This document shows positions 24,230-36,540 of a stretch of DNA of 64,000 bases, piece after piece. The DNA is taken from positions 243,844 through 307,843 of the forward strand of contig NMRA01000155.1 in NCBI GenBank assembly GCA_002633005.1. Reading direction: 5' to 3'. The position numbers and the translations under genes are program-made. Origin of the DNA: Phoronis australis (taxonomy: Eukaryota; Phoronida; Phoronidae). Each line of letters begins with the position of its first letter. The stretch's first letter is position 1. A model generated the notes under the pieces. It saw nothing but the letters and a program-made list of their open reading frames with translations. It was not told where the DNA came from and did not search any database.

Positions 24230-27200
24230 GTGAGTACGGTGTACAAGCAGACATTGGTTAATGTAGCCTAAATTCATAGACGCACTTAATCATGAGAACT
24301 CTTGAATGGCTGCCACAATTCCGCTTTCGTCAATCTTCAGCATTGGACAGAAAACGGCCTTAAGTTTTCCTCATTTCTAATTTTCCATTTCTGAAGTCAA
24401 ATACGATAAGTTTTGCAAATTTTACATTTTCTGTTTACAACAAATTTGTCGAAGTTTTTATGGTGTCAGTTTCATTGAAAGTAACTTTGTCAGTAATTGT
24501 GACTTAAACTTACTAAATAAAGTTCTATGCTCTAATAGTTGATGCATTTCGTATTAAAATATTCGGTGAAAATTATTTTGAGTAAATAGTACGTAAAGAT
24601 ATATTTATAAAGATCATAAACTTTTGCCGCTGAGGTGAGATACTTGAGAAAAAGATGCTGAATTGTGAAACGTACACATGGTGTTCTTTGAATGATCTAC
24701 TGCTCTTAAAAATAAATATTAATGACAGTGTATAAACAGGCTGTGACTAATTAAAATGATGGTTTTCAGCAAGCCCCTTTTAGAACTTAGTGACGGCACT
24801 ACATTAGGCTGGCCACACTTTAACGCGACGAACCAGAAAATAGCACTGTTGCGAGCCGACGTTACAAAGACAAACGCTGTGATGGATTCTTTACCAGACG
24901 ATTTGGAACGAAAAATTTCTTTCTGGGTTGAATTTCTACCCCAAATAACAGCTCAAAACGACGAGTGCCGCAACGAGACATCTTCGACAATGGAGCACGA
25001 ACACCCTACGATTCATCTCAAGCAAGGTCACGTCCTTGGACGAAGTAGGATAGTTGCAGGTAATTTGGTAGATTTTCGCTTTTGGTTGCTCACCTGCTAA
25101 ACACCCTCGGGCGTTGGCTAAGTGAAGTACATTGTAACCCCCCGGAGGGTAAATTGTTTGTTATAGAACTTCACAGTTAGCTCCGCAGGCAGTCTTGTGT
25201 TCCTCCTGCAGCAGGTGCTTTTCTTATCACGAAAAGTACACATTTGTGTGAATAAGAATATATTTGACGGGTGCAGAAATAACACTTGAAGGTGTCTAAT
25301 ATTCTAAAAGTGTGTACACAGAAACTGGTTGCATAATCAAAACCAAATGAATCTGGCGGGCTCGCAACATACATAAGCTCACAAAGCACTGTGTGCATGA
25401 AACGGTGAAAAAAGTGATGAGACATCCTTGGTACAAGCCTGAGGGAAGATATTGAGAAACGAAACCAGTGCCTTCCGGATGCTTTAAATAAGTCTCGTCT
25501 ACGCTTGTGTTTAAGTGCATCAACATTTATCATAAAACAACATTGCCAAATTCGTTAATCGGTGGTCAAATTTGTTCACCGCACTCTGTGAACGTTGATT
25601 ACAAACACAGTTATGTTTGTTGACCTGTAAGCTCACAGGTTAGGCTAAGTCCTTGATAAATTGTTCTTAAGACTCTCACGCAGTAAACTCAAGGTGTTTA
25701 ATCGGAATATCAAATGAGTGCGTTGAATAATGTCTCGTAACATGCCCAACGTGCCCTGAACAGCTTTTGTTATTCGAGCAATTGAGATTAGTTTTCCGCA
25801 GTGAACCCCAAAAAAGTTTAATGAATTCCGCACTGTTTTGTGGTAGTCTTTTATCAATATTGAAGCTGCCGCTCTTAAGTAATACGCGTAAAAGAGTGAC
25901 TTCTGATTAATCCCGACTCAGATTTGGTGGAAATTCAATTGTTAATTATAAATTTAAAATGATTGAACAATATCCACTGCCAGCTACTTACATTGTTTGA
26001 TGTTAAATTTCACTATTTTATTTTAGCATTTTGACACCGGCTAGGATCGAAATTCGCCCGCTTTATCAGCGGCAGCCACTGGCTTAGTTGTGGATTCATC
26101 TTCGCAACCGGAATTGTATGGAACTGGATGTTTTACACATCAACTGATATTTCAAAATGCTTGCATTTTTTCGTAAAGCATTCGTACATCTCAATCCAAC
26201 AACAATAGAAATTTGCCGTCATTATCATACCAGGAAAGGTGTTAAACACTGTTTACCTGTATACCTGTAGGTTTAAGCTTCCCTCCACATTACAGGAGAT
26301 CTGTAGGTCCAGACTTGAACGCCGTCTGGCAGTTATTTCGAAAGTCAGTTATAACATGTGTTTCAAAGAAGAGCGACAATAGATGACCTACAAGATACCT
26401 GCTTGCAGTTTGCTGGTAGCTGAACCCCAAGGCATATTTCAGACAAATTTGTGAATTGCTTCATCTTCGGTTGCATGTAGGCAACACATGGCTGCAGGTT
26501 TGTAATAGAAATACCAATTAATCATTGTCAGTCCGATAAATCAATTTACATTTCCCAAACGATAAACAGTAGATTGCGCTTGTGCAATTCAGGAAACCAC
26601 TTTCCATACGAAGAATACCTGGACATCCCATATGCAGCGCCGCCTGTTGGAGACTTACGATTCCATCCTCCAAGGCCCCATCAAGGTTGGAAAGGCATTC
26701 TAAACAGCACAAGGGAGACAACTGGGGTGAAGATGTGCCCTCAAGCTACCTGGGCAAAGCTTCCGTTTGAGGTCATGGATGAAGACTGCTTAACGTTAGA
26801 CATTTATGTGCCATACGGAGTTTCAAAAGTCAGGTAATTTACGTTCTAGGCCTAGCGTTGTGTGTTATACGTATACCTAGAGATATAACATGAAATGTGT
26901 TAATAATTGACTTGAAAGCTGTTGACGATTAAACCGAGTTTCCAGCCTCCGCAAATCCACCCCCAGAATTTTTTTACTTTGCTTGACTTTTACCGATTGT
27001 TGTTTTCTTGACGATGGTTTCCGGTTGACTCTCAACAATCGGAAACTCATGGGATTCATGTTGGGAACTCTATGTAATCGACCATCCAACTTTTTTGTGT
27101 TGACAAAGAAAGGCAAATTACTTACTCATGCGGGGCTCATTATTTTTGTTATATATGGAGTTTCATGGTTTTGATCAGCCGGCACCAGTTGATCATCAGG

Positions 27201-30200
27201 CAAAATGGACTTCCGTAGCACCCCCATTCGTCATTTTTGTGCGCGTCGTTGGGTGCGTATCGTCGTCATCTCTTCCGGGCGTCTGGTGTTCGGCGGCGTC
27301 CACGGCTGTCTCTGTAAACCCCTTAACCCTTGAAGGATCTTCATGGCAGACGTGTTCTTATGAAACTGACAACAGAGGATTGCGGGTTGAACACTTATCC
27401 AACTACTTGCCCTCTAATAGCAATTTTCACATTTGCCTCTGTGTCTTTGGAGTACCTAGGCGGTTCTTCCTGAAATTTAGCAAATAGGCTTCTAATAAGA
27501 ATGCTTTCCCGTCTTGGATCGGATTTGACGTATTTGCGTCTTCTGGTGGCAATTTCAAATTTTTAGTACGGTTTTGACTCTTTCCTCTCTTTCCGTCAAG
27601 CCGCTTAAAAGATCGCTATGAAAAAGTGACAAATGTGTTCCTGATGGTAAGACTGCTGATGACAAAGATTTTCGGATGGGTTCGATTACTCTGGTGACCC
27701 CCAGTGACAATTTTGTTTTTTGTGTGCCTATGGCAGTACCTCATTAATTCTTTGGAGGATCTTTGTGAAATTTGGCAGATGCTCCCATTGAGATCCTAAC
27801 GGATGACGACAAATTCATACTAATTCGACTGCAAGTGTGTTCCCTATTGGCAATTTTATCCATTCCATTTTCGGACGGATTCAATTATTATGCGCCACCT
27901 AGGGGTCATGTTTATGATTCGACTTCGTTTTTAGCTTCCGCCTCTTTATCCGCCAAACTGCTCAAAGGGTGATTATGAGTCGTAGCAGTTGTGATCTTGA
28001 TGACCAGACCATGACTGACGTTCTCCGATATGTCTTACACCTGTGGCAACCCCTATCGGTAATCTTGTATTTTATGGTTGTAGCTTCCGATTCCTTCGCA
28101 GGATGCTTGTGAAATTTTGAGATGCTTTCCTTTAGATGTGACAATTTGGATGGCTCTGACTGCCACTACACTCCCCCCCCCCCGAGTTCTTCGATGATTT
28201 TCTTTTTTCATGAAATTTGGCAAACACGTTCCTATTTCTAATATAAAGTTGTCAGCACCTGTCCAATTTGGGATAGATTCAGGCATTGAAGACGTTAAAA
28301 ATCATCACCCCTAGAAAAAACACAACGATTGCGGCACATTTCATTTCAACGCTCCGCGTTGCTGTTATTGCTTTTGACAAATTATAGCTTCGTCGTTAAT
28401 TTTTATCAAAATTACTTGCCAGGTTTTGGATGGACAGTGACATAGGTGTATGTTGGATACACGTCAGAGACAGCAGATAATCAGATTTAATATTTTAGTG
28501 GTCAGTCTCATAGCATTAATGCAACTAATCAAAATCTCTGCAGGTAAATGGCATTTCAACGCATTGTGTTGCTCTTGCATCAAATTTTTTGGCGGCAATT
28601 TCAGTATCTAGCAGATTTCATTTGCCAATTTCTGAAATTGTTCATGTAGCACTGCACCCCGTAAGGTACGTTTTAAATTCACTTTTGTTGCTCTTTCTAG
28701 TGAGTGGAATGTTGGCAAAATGAGCACTGTTTAAATCTTTGCCAGTTGTAGTGAATACAGTGGGCTCTGGGGAACGTCTTGTCTATTTAATACCAATGTT
28801 TTACATGGAATGCTTAGACATGCAAAATTTCACTGGTTACCTGATTCTTTAATAGTCGTAGTCAAGTTCTTGGCTAAGACGGTCGTTTCAACGTGATAAA
28901 AAATCAACTGTGTTTTAATTGTAAGGAGTTATTGCAATCCAGGTAAATTCCACCTCAGTTCGATTTTGAGCATATTCTATCGAAGATCGTGCACCCTTTC
29001 TCAGCAATGACATTGGTTGGTTGTGTTTTGTGATAGTGGAACGTTAGTGATTAAATTTGACATTTGTTTCTCTTAACATTAATCGACCACCAAAGTTTGA
29101 AAGGAACGCTTGTTACATGTACTTGCACAAATTTAAATGGATATTCTCTAAATCACGAAGCATGTCTTTCATTTCAACCACTTTCGTATAAATCACGACT
29201 TATATCTCATTAATTTTCTTTTTGGTTGCAGAGTAAATAAATTTCTGAAACTATTTCAAACTGGACAGTATATGAATTTAATTTTAGCTTGTTACTAATG
29301 TATGCACAGGGTCGTCTTTGCTAAAGCCAGCGGTCTATTTCTTTAAAAGAACTTTAAGTCCGAAATTTAATCTCCCGCTCCCAAGGTAAAGTTAGCGCAT
29401 CACAGAAGTAAGAATTAATTAATATAAAATGTCCCAGTAATTAGTAGTAATGACTGTATTCTCAGATATTTTGTTCTTTTCCTGAAGTGGGTTTTGATTA
29501 TCTTTCGGAAATAGTTATGCGGAGCCTAATACCAGATTTTTGACGTAAGCCTTCAGTCAATTTTCACGAAACAGAGAGTCCAGGCATCCTTAATACATAT
29601 ATACAAATGTACATACATACATATATACACACACATATATATATATATAATTTCACCCCTCCCGGCAATAGGTACAGACAGCTACCCGTCATGGTGTTCA
29701 TACATGGAGGAGGTTACACCGTTGGTTCCAAAAACACGTATCTTGGCAATGGCTTGGTCCAGAGAGAGGTTATTTTGGTCGTAATAAACTATCGACTGGG
29801 TCCATTTGGGTTTTTGGCTACTGGTATGTATTGTTCATGGCTGTATTTGTAAGCATATGATTGTCTTTGTTCTGTAAGGTTTCCAGTTACAAGAAATAGA
29901 AAAAGTCAACATTTTTTAAAATTTCTCCTGTCAACTTTGTTACCAAGAGTGACAGCTTTGCGCATGCTTCATTTAGTTCCCATTCACTTGCTTTTAGGGA
30001 GAGTATGAAAATCTGATTAGCCTTTTTAAGCAATCGACTTCAGGTTCCGGTGACTGATTAAATGAAATGAAGATTTCAAAACTTAGTATTTTTATTAGCG
30101 TGTTTGACAATTCGAAGACCGGTCTGTCATACCTGTTTCCCAGATTCCAGTAAACTTATCTCAATTGCGGCAGCTGTACACATGCGTAATTACGTAGAGC

Positions 30201-33200
30201 ATCAGTTCAAAAACGAGGCCGTACAAGGTCTTCACAAACATCAGAGAGTAATATTTGTACATCGTTCTGAACACGTATCAACCAATATTATTTCACAGTT
30301 ATATTCCCAACAGGAGACAAGGCTTCGATAGGTAATTACGGTCTAATGGATCAACATGTGGCTCTGAAGTGGGTGAAGGAAAATATTGGGCACTTTGGAG
30401 GTGATACTGATGAAGTTACTATATTTGGAGAATCGGCTGGAGCCGGAAGTGTTATGTTCCAAGTCATTGCACCCATGAATAGAGGACTCTTTAAACGAGC
30501 CATTCTTGAGAGTGGTGGCACCGAATGCCCATGGTCACTCGTCACCAACGAAACAGCCCTTGCAAACACGAAAAAGGTGGCGGCTAAATTGAACTGTTCC
30601 TCAGCAAGCACTCACATGATGGTCAATTGCCTGAAGCGAATTGACGCCATGGATGTAATTATGGTGACTGCGGGAGACTTTCTGAACCCTGTCAATATGA
30701 ACCCTGTCGTAGACGGTCATTTCATTCCAAAATCACCGGAGCAGATGTACAAAGATGGCGTAGCTCGAAATATAACCGTTATGTCGGGACGCACGAGGCA
30801 CGAGGGTTACATGTATATTACTTACCCAGAACAAATACTGCAAGAAACTCGAATGGAGGATAAAAGTCCGTCCTTTGCCAAAGCCTTCGACTTCTATTAC
30901 TCTGATGCCATTAAGGCTGTTAAAAGTGGACTTAAAGACAAGGAGAGCATACTGCAATTTACCGACTTTGTGACAGACTCTCAGTTTTCGCATTGCATTG
31001 AGAAAGACGCCAATCTACATGTTAGGTAAGAAAACGACTATGGTTGTGAAGAGATATCTTAGTAATGACCAACTTAAATGAAAAATTCAATTAGCTGTTA
31101 GCATTTGCAGAGGATTATCATTTATTTATTCCAAAGTGAGATATATAAAAGTAAAGGTTAGCGACAAATCAAAGTGACCGGAAGAGAATATTCTGCAGTA
31201 TGTTCTCAACCAACTTTATTCTGCTCGTCGACAAGTTTGTCCAATAGATACATGCAGATGTTCTTAAAAAGACATTTGAAACTGCGTAGGATGAGTTGAT
31301 ACGGCAGTTTCTGTTCTGGAAATTGAACAGTCCGTAATCTTTCTTTGAAGATGCAGTAAGTAGTGCCGTGACCTGTGGAGTGCGTTCCGCAGACCAAGCT
31401 ATTCTTCCAGAGAGCGAGATGACGCAAGACCGTGCAAAAGTAGACGGGTGGAAAGCAATTCTCTCCCGCACTGAATGTAACATTGTAGCAAAACTAAAAT
31501 TGGTCTGCGATTGTAGAATGTCGAATTATGAGACAAAAATCATGAATTATGGGCTAGAATTCGCTGCCTACCTTCCATAAGCTTAGATTTCTCTCCGCAA
31601 GACAATGCCAGGCATGAGTTTGTTTCAAATTGTTAAATTGGTCGCATCGCTAACACCCGGTTAGTTGTCACGACACTCCTTTCAAACTATTATGGCCTGC
31701 ACCAGAACGACTTACTTTATTTTAAGAAAGAGATAAGCGATCGGCACTTCAATTTGAAGTCGTAGAAAACTCGTGCCGTTATTTGGAATGTGATAATTGA
31801 AATGAGATGCTTATCGCTGAGCATTGGTATGAAGCATGAAACAATTTGGGTTTTTCCATAACCTCATATTACCTCTCGATGGGTTTCATAGCTGCACATG
31901 TCAATCATACCAGCAAAGGAATTTCTTTCGTCAAAATACTTGTCAGAAACACGGCTTCAGCCTAGCGTGACCCAGCAGCCGTGCGCTACTTCAGTCTTAA
32001 ATTCTCTGTCTGCCTCTTGATGTGCAGTTATCTCTTGTTTAAGCCTGTTGTCACTGGGAGTATCTTAGTTTGCATTCTCCTTTTTTAGAGTTACGAGCAC
32101 TTTAAGGTAGCAAATATAACTGAGGTGTTTCTGATGACGTAATAATGTCTGAACAGATGGGAAGTCAATGCTTTCTCAACGATTTTGAAAATAAGTCAAA
32201 GCCTGTCCAATGTCGATTTCATTCTATATGGCGTACTGGTACTTGATGCCGGAACTTTATTAGGTGGACTTCACATTTATATTGTCTTTTGTTTCAGCAA
32301 CGGAGGCAAATTGTACATGTTCATCTTTAACTTCCATCCTGGTATATCCTTCTTTATAAATTCCACAACCCCGGACTTCATATACGGATCGCATGGTGAC
32401 GAGCTGGCGTACGTGTTCGGCAGCGCGTGCGTAAGCATGCCAGAATTTGAATCAGTGACATCATTTTCCGGAATGACCAAAAGCGATATCACCATGTGCC
32501 ATGCAATGATGGACATGTGGACTAACTTTGCCTACACCGGGTAAGATATCCATAAGATCCGCCATCTGCACAAAAACAGTTTTGGCTTAGGCCACTCACT
32601 ATTATTAAACAGGAGCTCTTTTCACTGAGATAGATTAGAATCTGACAAATGAACAAGTTGAGGCCAGTTTTGCGTTAAGAGTTTTAAATCAAAATTTAAA
32701 GCGGCATTTAACTGTGGATAAATCCACTATCCGTAATCTCGGGTAAGTTACCTTGCAACTGTTCTGAACTGGTGTCTTATTCAAAAATAAGTGGGATAAT
32801 CCAGGTTAACGAGTCTGGTGACAGCGAATAACAAATAACTAGGCGTGTCTTCTTCTTCTCGTCCAAAAACTACTTAAGCAAGCTGAGACATTGCAGTGTT
32901 ATAACGGAAGTCTGATGAAATTGAAGTTAAGTTAGAACTGATGGGGATTTTATAGCAGTTTTAACTTTTCGCCGAAAAATTAAAGCTGTTGACGGTTTCT
33001 CCTTAACTTTGTATTATCTTTCCTTCGTCATCGATTCCTTCAGTTTGCAGGGCGTGTAAAACAAATATCAGCAGTAACATATGCTTGCATTTGAACATTT
33101 CTCATCAATCGTTTATTGTTTGTACGTTTCAGTCATCCTTTTATGGGCAGACGACATTTCAATTTGCATTGGCCTCAGTACAAAATGGATAAACGATACA

Positions 33201-33379
33201 TCTTCAATATCAACGAAAATCTGACCATGTCATCTGGCGACGACCTCATAGTTACACCCCATGGCAATCCAGAGCTGTTCCGTCCCAAGAAGATCGAGTT
33301 CTGGAATAAGTTAGCACCGAAACTCAAGAAAATTGACATGCCTATGCCATGCAATGCGACAACTAATGGGATGGCCTAG
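22800..33379 (+). CDS. Two-domain carboxylesterase, inactive + active domain, gene A
   Basis: Seven exons (22800-24229, 24770-25059, 26593-26833, 29672-29823, 30314-31025, 32298-32540, 33133-33379) join through GT-AG introns into 1104 codons plus TAG, with all phases matching. Residues 1-19 are a signal peptide; there is no C-terminal anchor or KDEL-like tail, so it is probably secreted. Domain 1 (about 22-560) has the carboxylesterase fold signatures ([19 protein letters not shown]) but a dead site: the GESAG elbow is GVGSG (Gly211), GxNxxEG is GVNSNGG (Gly332), the HG.EL His is Ala447, and the oxyanion HGGG is QDGG (136-139). Domain 2 (about 561-1098) is intact: HGGG 665-668, Ser745 in GESAG, Glu868 in RHEG, His974 in [11 protein letters not shown]. 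It should hydrolyse an ester or amide substrate that cannot be named from sequence. Domain 1 may be structural, ligand-binding or regulatory (inference). Confidence 0.9.
24770..25059 (+). CDS. Gene A exon 2: end of domain 1 and first strand of domain 2
   Basis: 290 bp, entered in phase 2 after ttttcag and left in phase 1 at caggtaat. It codes for the C-terminal part of domain 1 (WPHFNAT and [10 protein letters not shown]) and then, without a break, [11 protein letters not shown], the usual N-terminal strand of a carboxylesterase. The domain junction is therefore inside this exon. Confidence 0.9.
25060..26592 (+). other. Intron 2 of gene A
   Basis: 1533 bp with no element recognised. It aligns with intron 2 of gene B apart from small indels. 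One of these is a TACATGTA present in B (47336) and absent here. Confidence 0.7.
26593..26833 (+). CDS. Gene A exon 3: N-terminal part of active domain 2
   Basis: 241 bp, phase 1 in and phase 2 out. It codes for the [16 protein letters not shown] and [13 protein letters not shown] signatures. It has no start codon or signal peptide of its own, which argues against a separate gene. Confidence 0.9.
27180..28290 (+). repeat. Reiterated ~150-bp repeat in intron 3 of gene A
   Basis: A degenerate unit recurs roughly every 100-200 bp, recognised by the core ggatctttgtgaaatttggc / ttcatgaaatttggcaaac (near 27340, 27465, 27755, 28100 and 28200). The same array is in intron 3 of gene B (48955-50000), so it predates the duplication. 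It looks like a non-autonomous element with internal tandem repeats, or an old satellite. Confidence 0.55.
29114..29121. repeat. TACATGTA, present in gene A and absent in gene B
   Basis: Gene A intron 3 reads cttgtTACATGTActtgc; gene B at about 52400 reads cttgtTActtgc. The difference is exactly 6 bp at a TA. Confidence 0.85.
29597..29650. repeat. AT/AC-rich microsatellite before exon 4 of gene A
   Basis: Mixed (TACA), (CA) and (TA) repeats end about 20 bp before the exon 4 acceptor. The gene B counterpart has expanded into a long (AC)n tract. Confidence 0.8.
29672..29823 (+). CDS. Gene A exon 4: oxyanion loop of domain 2
   Basis: 152 bp, phase 2 in, phase 1 out. It codes for [12 protein letters not shown] (HGGG at residues 665-668) and [16 protein letters not shown]. 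Confidence 0.92.
30314..31025 (+). CDS. Gene A exon 5: nucleophile Ser and acid Glu of domain 2
   Basis: 712 bp, phase 1 in, phase 2 out. It starts [14 protein letters not shown] and carries VTIFGESAG (Ser745) and GRTRHEG (Glu868). This is the catalytic core of domain 2. Confidence 0.93.
32298..32540 (+). CDS. Gene A exon 6: catalytic His of domain 2
   Basis: 243 bp after tttgtttcag, ending in phase 2 within the Gly of FAYTG. It carries [11 protein letters not shown] (His974). Confidence 0.92.
33133..33379 (+). CDS. Gene A exon 7: C-terminus
   Basis: 247 bp after tacgtttcag. It codes for the typical carboxylesterase end (HWPQY...FWNKLAPKL) and stops with TAG. No hydrophobic tail or retention signal is present. 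Confidence 0.92.
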
Positions 33380-33915
33380 TTAACCGAGGTGGTGTATTAC
33401 TTGCACTGAAGGAACAATCTTTGGCTATGCACCCATGACATATTCGTCTGATAGATATAAATATTCTTTGAAGAAAAAGAATTTTATAAGTGGAATATTT
33501 TCTTCTTTTTGCAATCCACTGAGAAACAAGTAGTAAACTTGTTGAAGATAAGATTTTTAAGAACGCAACATCAAATTTAATTTCATACTAATTTTTTTCC
33601 ATCAACTCATGCTGCGCCATAGGATTTCATTTATATTGTAGATTCGATACTTACGTTATGTATGACCATGTCTTAGTTCATACCATTTTTAATGCTGCAG
33701 ATATTCTAGAATACAGTGGAATGTAACTTTGAACCTGAGTCTTCAATACAAAAGCAGAAAAATCAAATTCAAAATTACATATTTACAAGTTTCAATTTCA
33801 GCGTCAATTCTTTAATGTACATATACAAGCACCTATCGTAACATCTAACTTTTGGTTTGCACCGCTTCATGCCATTAGAATCACCTGTTCTAACAAGTGT
33901 ATCGTTTTCTTCAAA
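33380..33915. other. 3' flank of gene A
   Basis: Probably 3' UTR. No canonical AATAAA was seen. It is nearly identical to 56710-57245. Confidence 0.5.
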
Positions 33916-34645
33916 GGAGAATGCCACCCGATTTAATTAGTCTTTTATACCCTGTTAATCGGTCTATATCCACATCGCCTCGTTACCTTGCTGAGAGGTG
34001 TCGCTTTAACCTGTAACGAAGGTGAGAAGCGACGTCAGTGCTTAATCTGCAGAGTGAATGCCGCTAAATTGCGGTGCATCGTTCCCGCTTGTCCGAACAC
34101 TGAAGCTGCGAGGAAAGCGGGTATATCGTTTTGTCGACTTCCTCCAGAGCCCGAAATGGTTAAGAATTAGTAGCTTGGGGGTAGTGAAAACTGAATGAAA
34201 AGTATGCTGTGAATAGCAAGTATGAGGCCGTGAAACAGCTCCGTGTCTGTGGCCGGCATTTCGTCGACACTGATTTCCGTCTGACGAATGCCGACTTGTA
34301 TCAAAGAAATATCCATACGTTCCGTTGCCTGTGCATGTTCACGGCGCCTCTTCAGTATTTCTTGATCAGTGTATTCTGCTTCGTCGTATGAGCTCTCGTC
34401 TAACTCGGGATTGCCAGTTGCCACGTTGGCTTACGTTTATTCTTCTGCGTTCTGTTTCATAATGAATTATTCTCACTCGAACCAGTGCTTCTGAAACAAA
34501 TTCTGCCTCATTAGATACAATTTGTAATGCTTTTGGAGTATTCATGAGTGCAAATTTTTGAGAAGCCATCAATGAATAAACCACTGCGTTACCAGATTTA
34601 GATGCAATAAAAGTAATTGACCAGGCACCGCGGCCGTGTGAGTGC
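33916..34645 (+). mobile_element. Partial THAP-type TIR element downstream of gene A
   Basis: It starts ggagaatgccaccc, matching the terminal repeat of the complete element at 50385-51986, and stays similar to the left half of that element up to gccgtgtgag. The right half and right terminus are not recognisable. The same partial copy lies downstream of gene B, so it was there before the duplication. Confidence 0.65.
33988..34300 (+). pseudogene. Broken THAP zinc-finger fragment, unit 1
   Basis: Conceptual pieces give CIVPAC (Cys-x4-Cys), then an FCRLP motif like the THAP FhrFP, and further on VCGRHF (Cys-x2-His). This order is that of a THAP C2CH finger. A stop replaces the Trp after the Lys pair (TAG TAG at about 34167), and the second half is in another frame. 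No transposase catalytic domain is visible. Confidence 0.6.
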
Positions 34646-34935
34646 AGTACGTTTCGTGTTGATTGGATACGAATAAAGAAACAAAAGTATAACAAAAAAA
34701 ACAAAAAGATTTTCATGGAAAGGAGATTTTTCATTTCACCAAGTAATAAGGATTTTTTGTCTATTCTCTACGCCTGCTTTACTATTGCCGATTAAGTAGT
34801 TGTTCAGGTCATGTGGCTGGTGAACCGTACATGAGTCATGGATCGTCTGATTCTAGACCAGTCTGCGTTCTTTTTAAAAACAAGCTGTCCCATGATACAA
34901 ACCGTAATTTTGTGATGATGAACTTCACAATAGAC

Positions 34936-35119
34936 CTTATTCACGCAGTCACCATTTCAGTAGTGAGCCTCTTTTTAGGCTAAAAAACAATGCATTTGAG
35001 GCATAAATACTAGAAAGGACGCGAAAAAATCACATTTTGCGCTGTGATTAAGCTCTGAATGCATTGTTTTTTATGACCTATAACGAGGCTTACTTTAAAA
35101 TGGCGACTGCGTGTATAAG
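34936..35119. mobile_element. MITE with ~65-bp inverted ends, unit 1
   Basis: The left end cttattcacgcagtcaccat and the reverse complement of the right end (cttatacacgcagtcgccat) match for about 65 bp with few differences. About 55 bp lie in the middle. No coding capacity. The matching copy in unit 2 is 58265-58432. Confidence 0.75.
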
Positions 35120-35670
35120 TTGTAAGCAAGTAAATGGGCTTCTGATTAATTCATATGCTCCAAATTATGACACTTCATGGTTGCTCAAAACAATCGATGA
35201 TATTCCTTAAGTGACAGATATAGTTCATGCGATAATATGTGGGGACCAGCTCAGAAGTTTGAAAAAGATTGGTAAACTATATGCGACTCAACAACCCACA
35301 GGGCGAGGTAATTAAAATAACTTCGCCCCTGGTTTAAATCTCTCCTCTACACTCATTTTAGTATATCCCTGATGTCTCCACCATCCTGCTGAAAAGAATA
35401 CTTTCTGGAAGAAAACTAGTCATGGAGATTCAATAATTCCCTTTAGTATATTGCTAGTGTTAACTTTGTAGAGAAAACCATTATCAGCGTTAATGAGCAA
35501 AATACAACTGTGCTTTGAAACAACGATGATCTATGGCTATTTCAATTTAATTTCGTGTGAAGAAATTGGCCCAACGTTACAAAAATGACTGTTTAGAAAA
35601 CGAATTGTGTTTTCTAGTGAAATTAACTAAAAACAGGCATTGCAAAAATTCCCAAACAAACCTAAAAAGA
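35120..35670. other. Intergenic end of array unit 1
   Basis: Nothing recognised. It aligns closely with 58433-58980. Confidence 0.5.
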
Positions 35671-36540
35671 GTCTGATCTCCAGTTTTGAGATACGATAAT
35701 CCGAAGTTAGCCAAATTTTAGCATGTTGGGGTCCTACACATAACCTTAATGTGAGATTGTTTCACAAACAAATTGATAGACGAACATTTTGGAACACGTA
35801 TGTGTATATTATTATTTTATGATTAACTGTGCTAAATTAAGGAATTCGTTGAGCCTATAAAACGTTGTTAATACTTTCCAATAGAAATCTCTCACAACCG
35901 TATTTTACACGTGTTGGGTGTTCGATAGAGAATGCACTCGAACACAATTACGGAGAGGGTGTAATCGGAAACCTGTTTGTACAATTCCATGGAAGTGTAT
36001 ATTCTGCTTTTTGCCGCTGCCACATTCGATTCCAATAGCAGGAGAACGTTTCTGTCTGTTGAAAGTGATAACGACAGACAACAGAGCCCTCTTCCAACTC
36101 TTGAATTAGCTTTTCAGATGAAAAGGCTGGAGGTCAGTCATCAGCCAAGATAGTCATCAAGTGAATTGCAAAATGGATATTTTTGTGTTTTGATTTTGTG
36201 GTTAGATATAAAACGTTTGGTTAGAAAAGTTAAGTTATTAATAATGAAGCAATTAACGTACCTTTTAATGTCCAAGGTAGTTTAATAACGAACGGAGACT
36301 TTCTTAGCACTTCAGTCTGTTGTAAAACCCTGACAAACATCTGGTTCTTGACTGGTCAATTAGTGATGAGACCGACCGGTTTGTTTAAACCTGTTGAGCT
36401 TCATAATTCAGATGATAAACGCCGGGACAGAAAAGTTACCATTGCCCACTGCACATGTCACTCGTCATTTTTGTTTTATTTTGGTTACAGTGCAACTGGA
36501 CACAGCTGTGCACTATGGCTAAATTATGTTGCTCCAACCA
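35671..36540 (+). repeat. Array block R1, unit 2 copy
   Basis: Uninterrupted copy of the block that starts units 1 and 3. Nearly identical to 58981-59835, more diverged from 8489-10800. The short frame inside (about 35930-36110) needs a one-base shift relative to unit 1. Confidence 0.85.

Noticed and set aside
22800-33379. Two separate carboxylesterase genes in tandem
   Set aside because: Exon 2 carries both the end of domain 1 and the first strand of domain 2, the phases match across the junction, and exon 3 has no start or signal peptide. One fused gene is the better reading.
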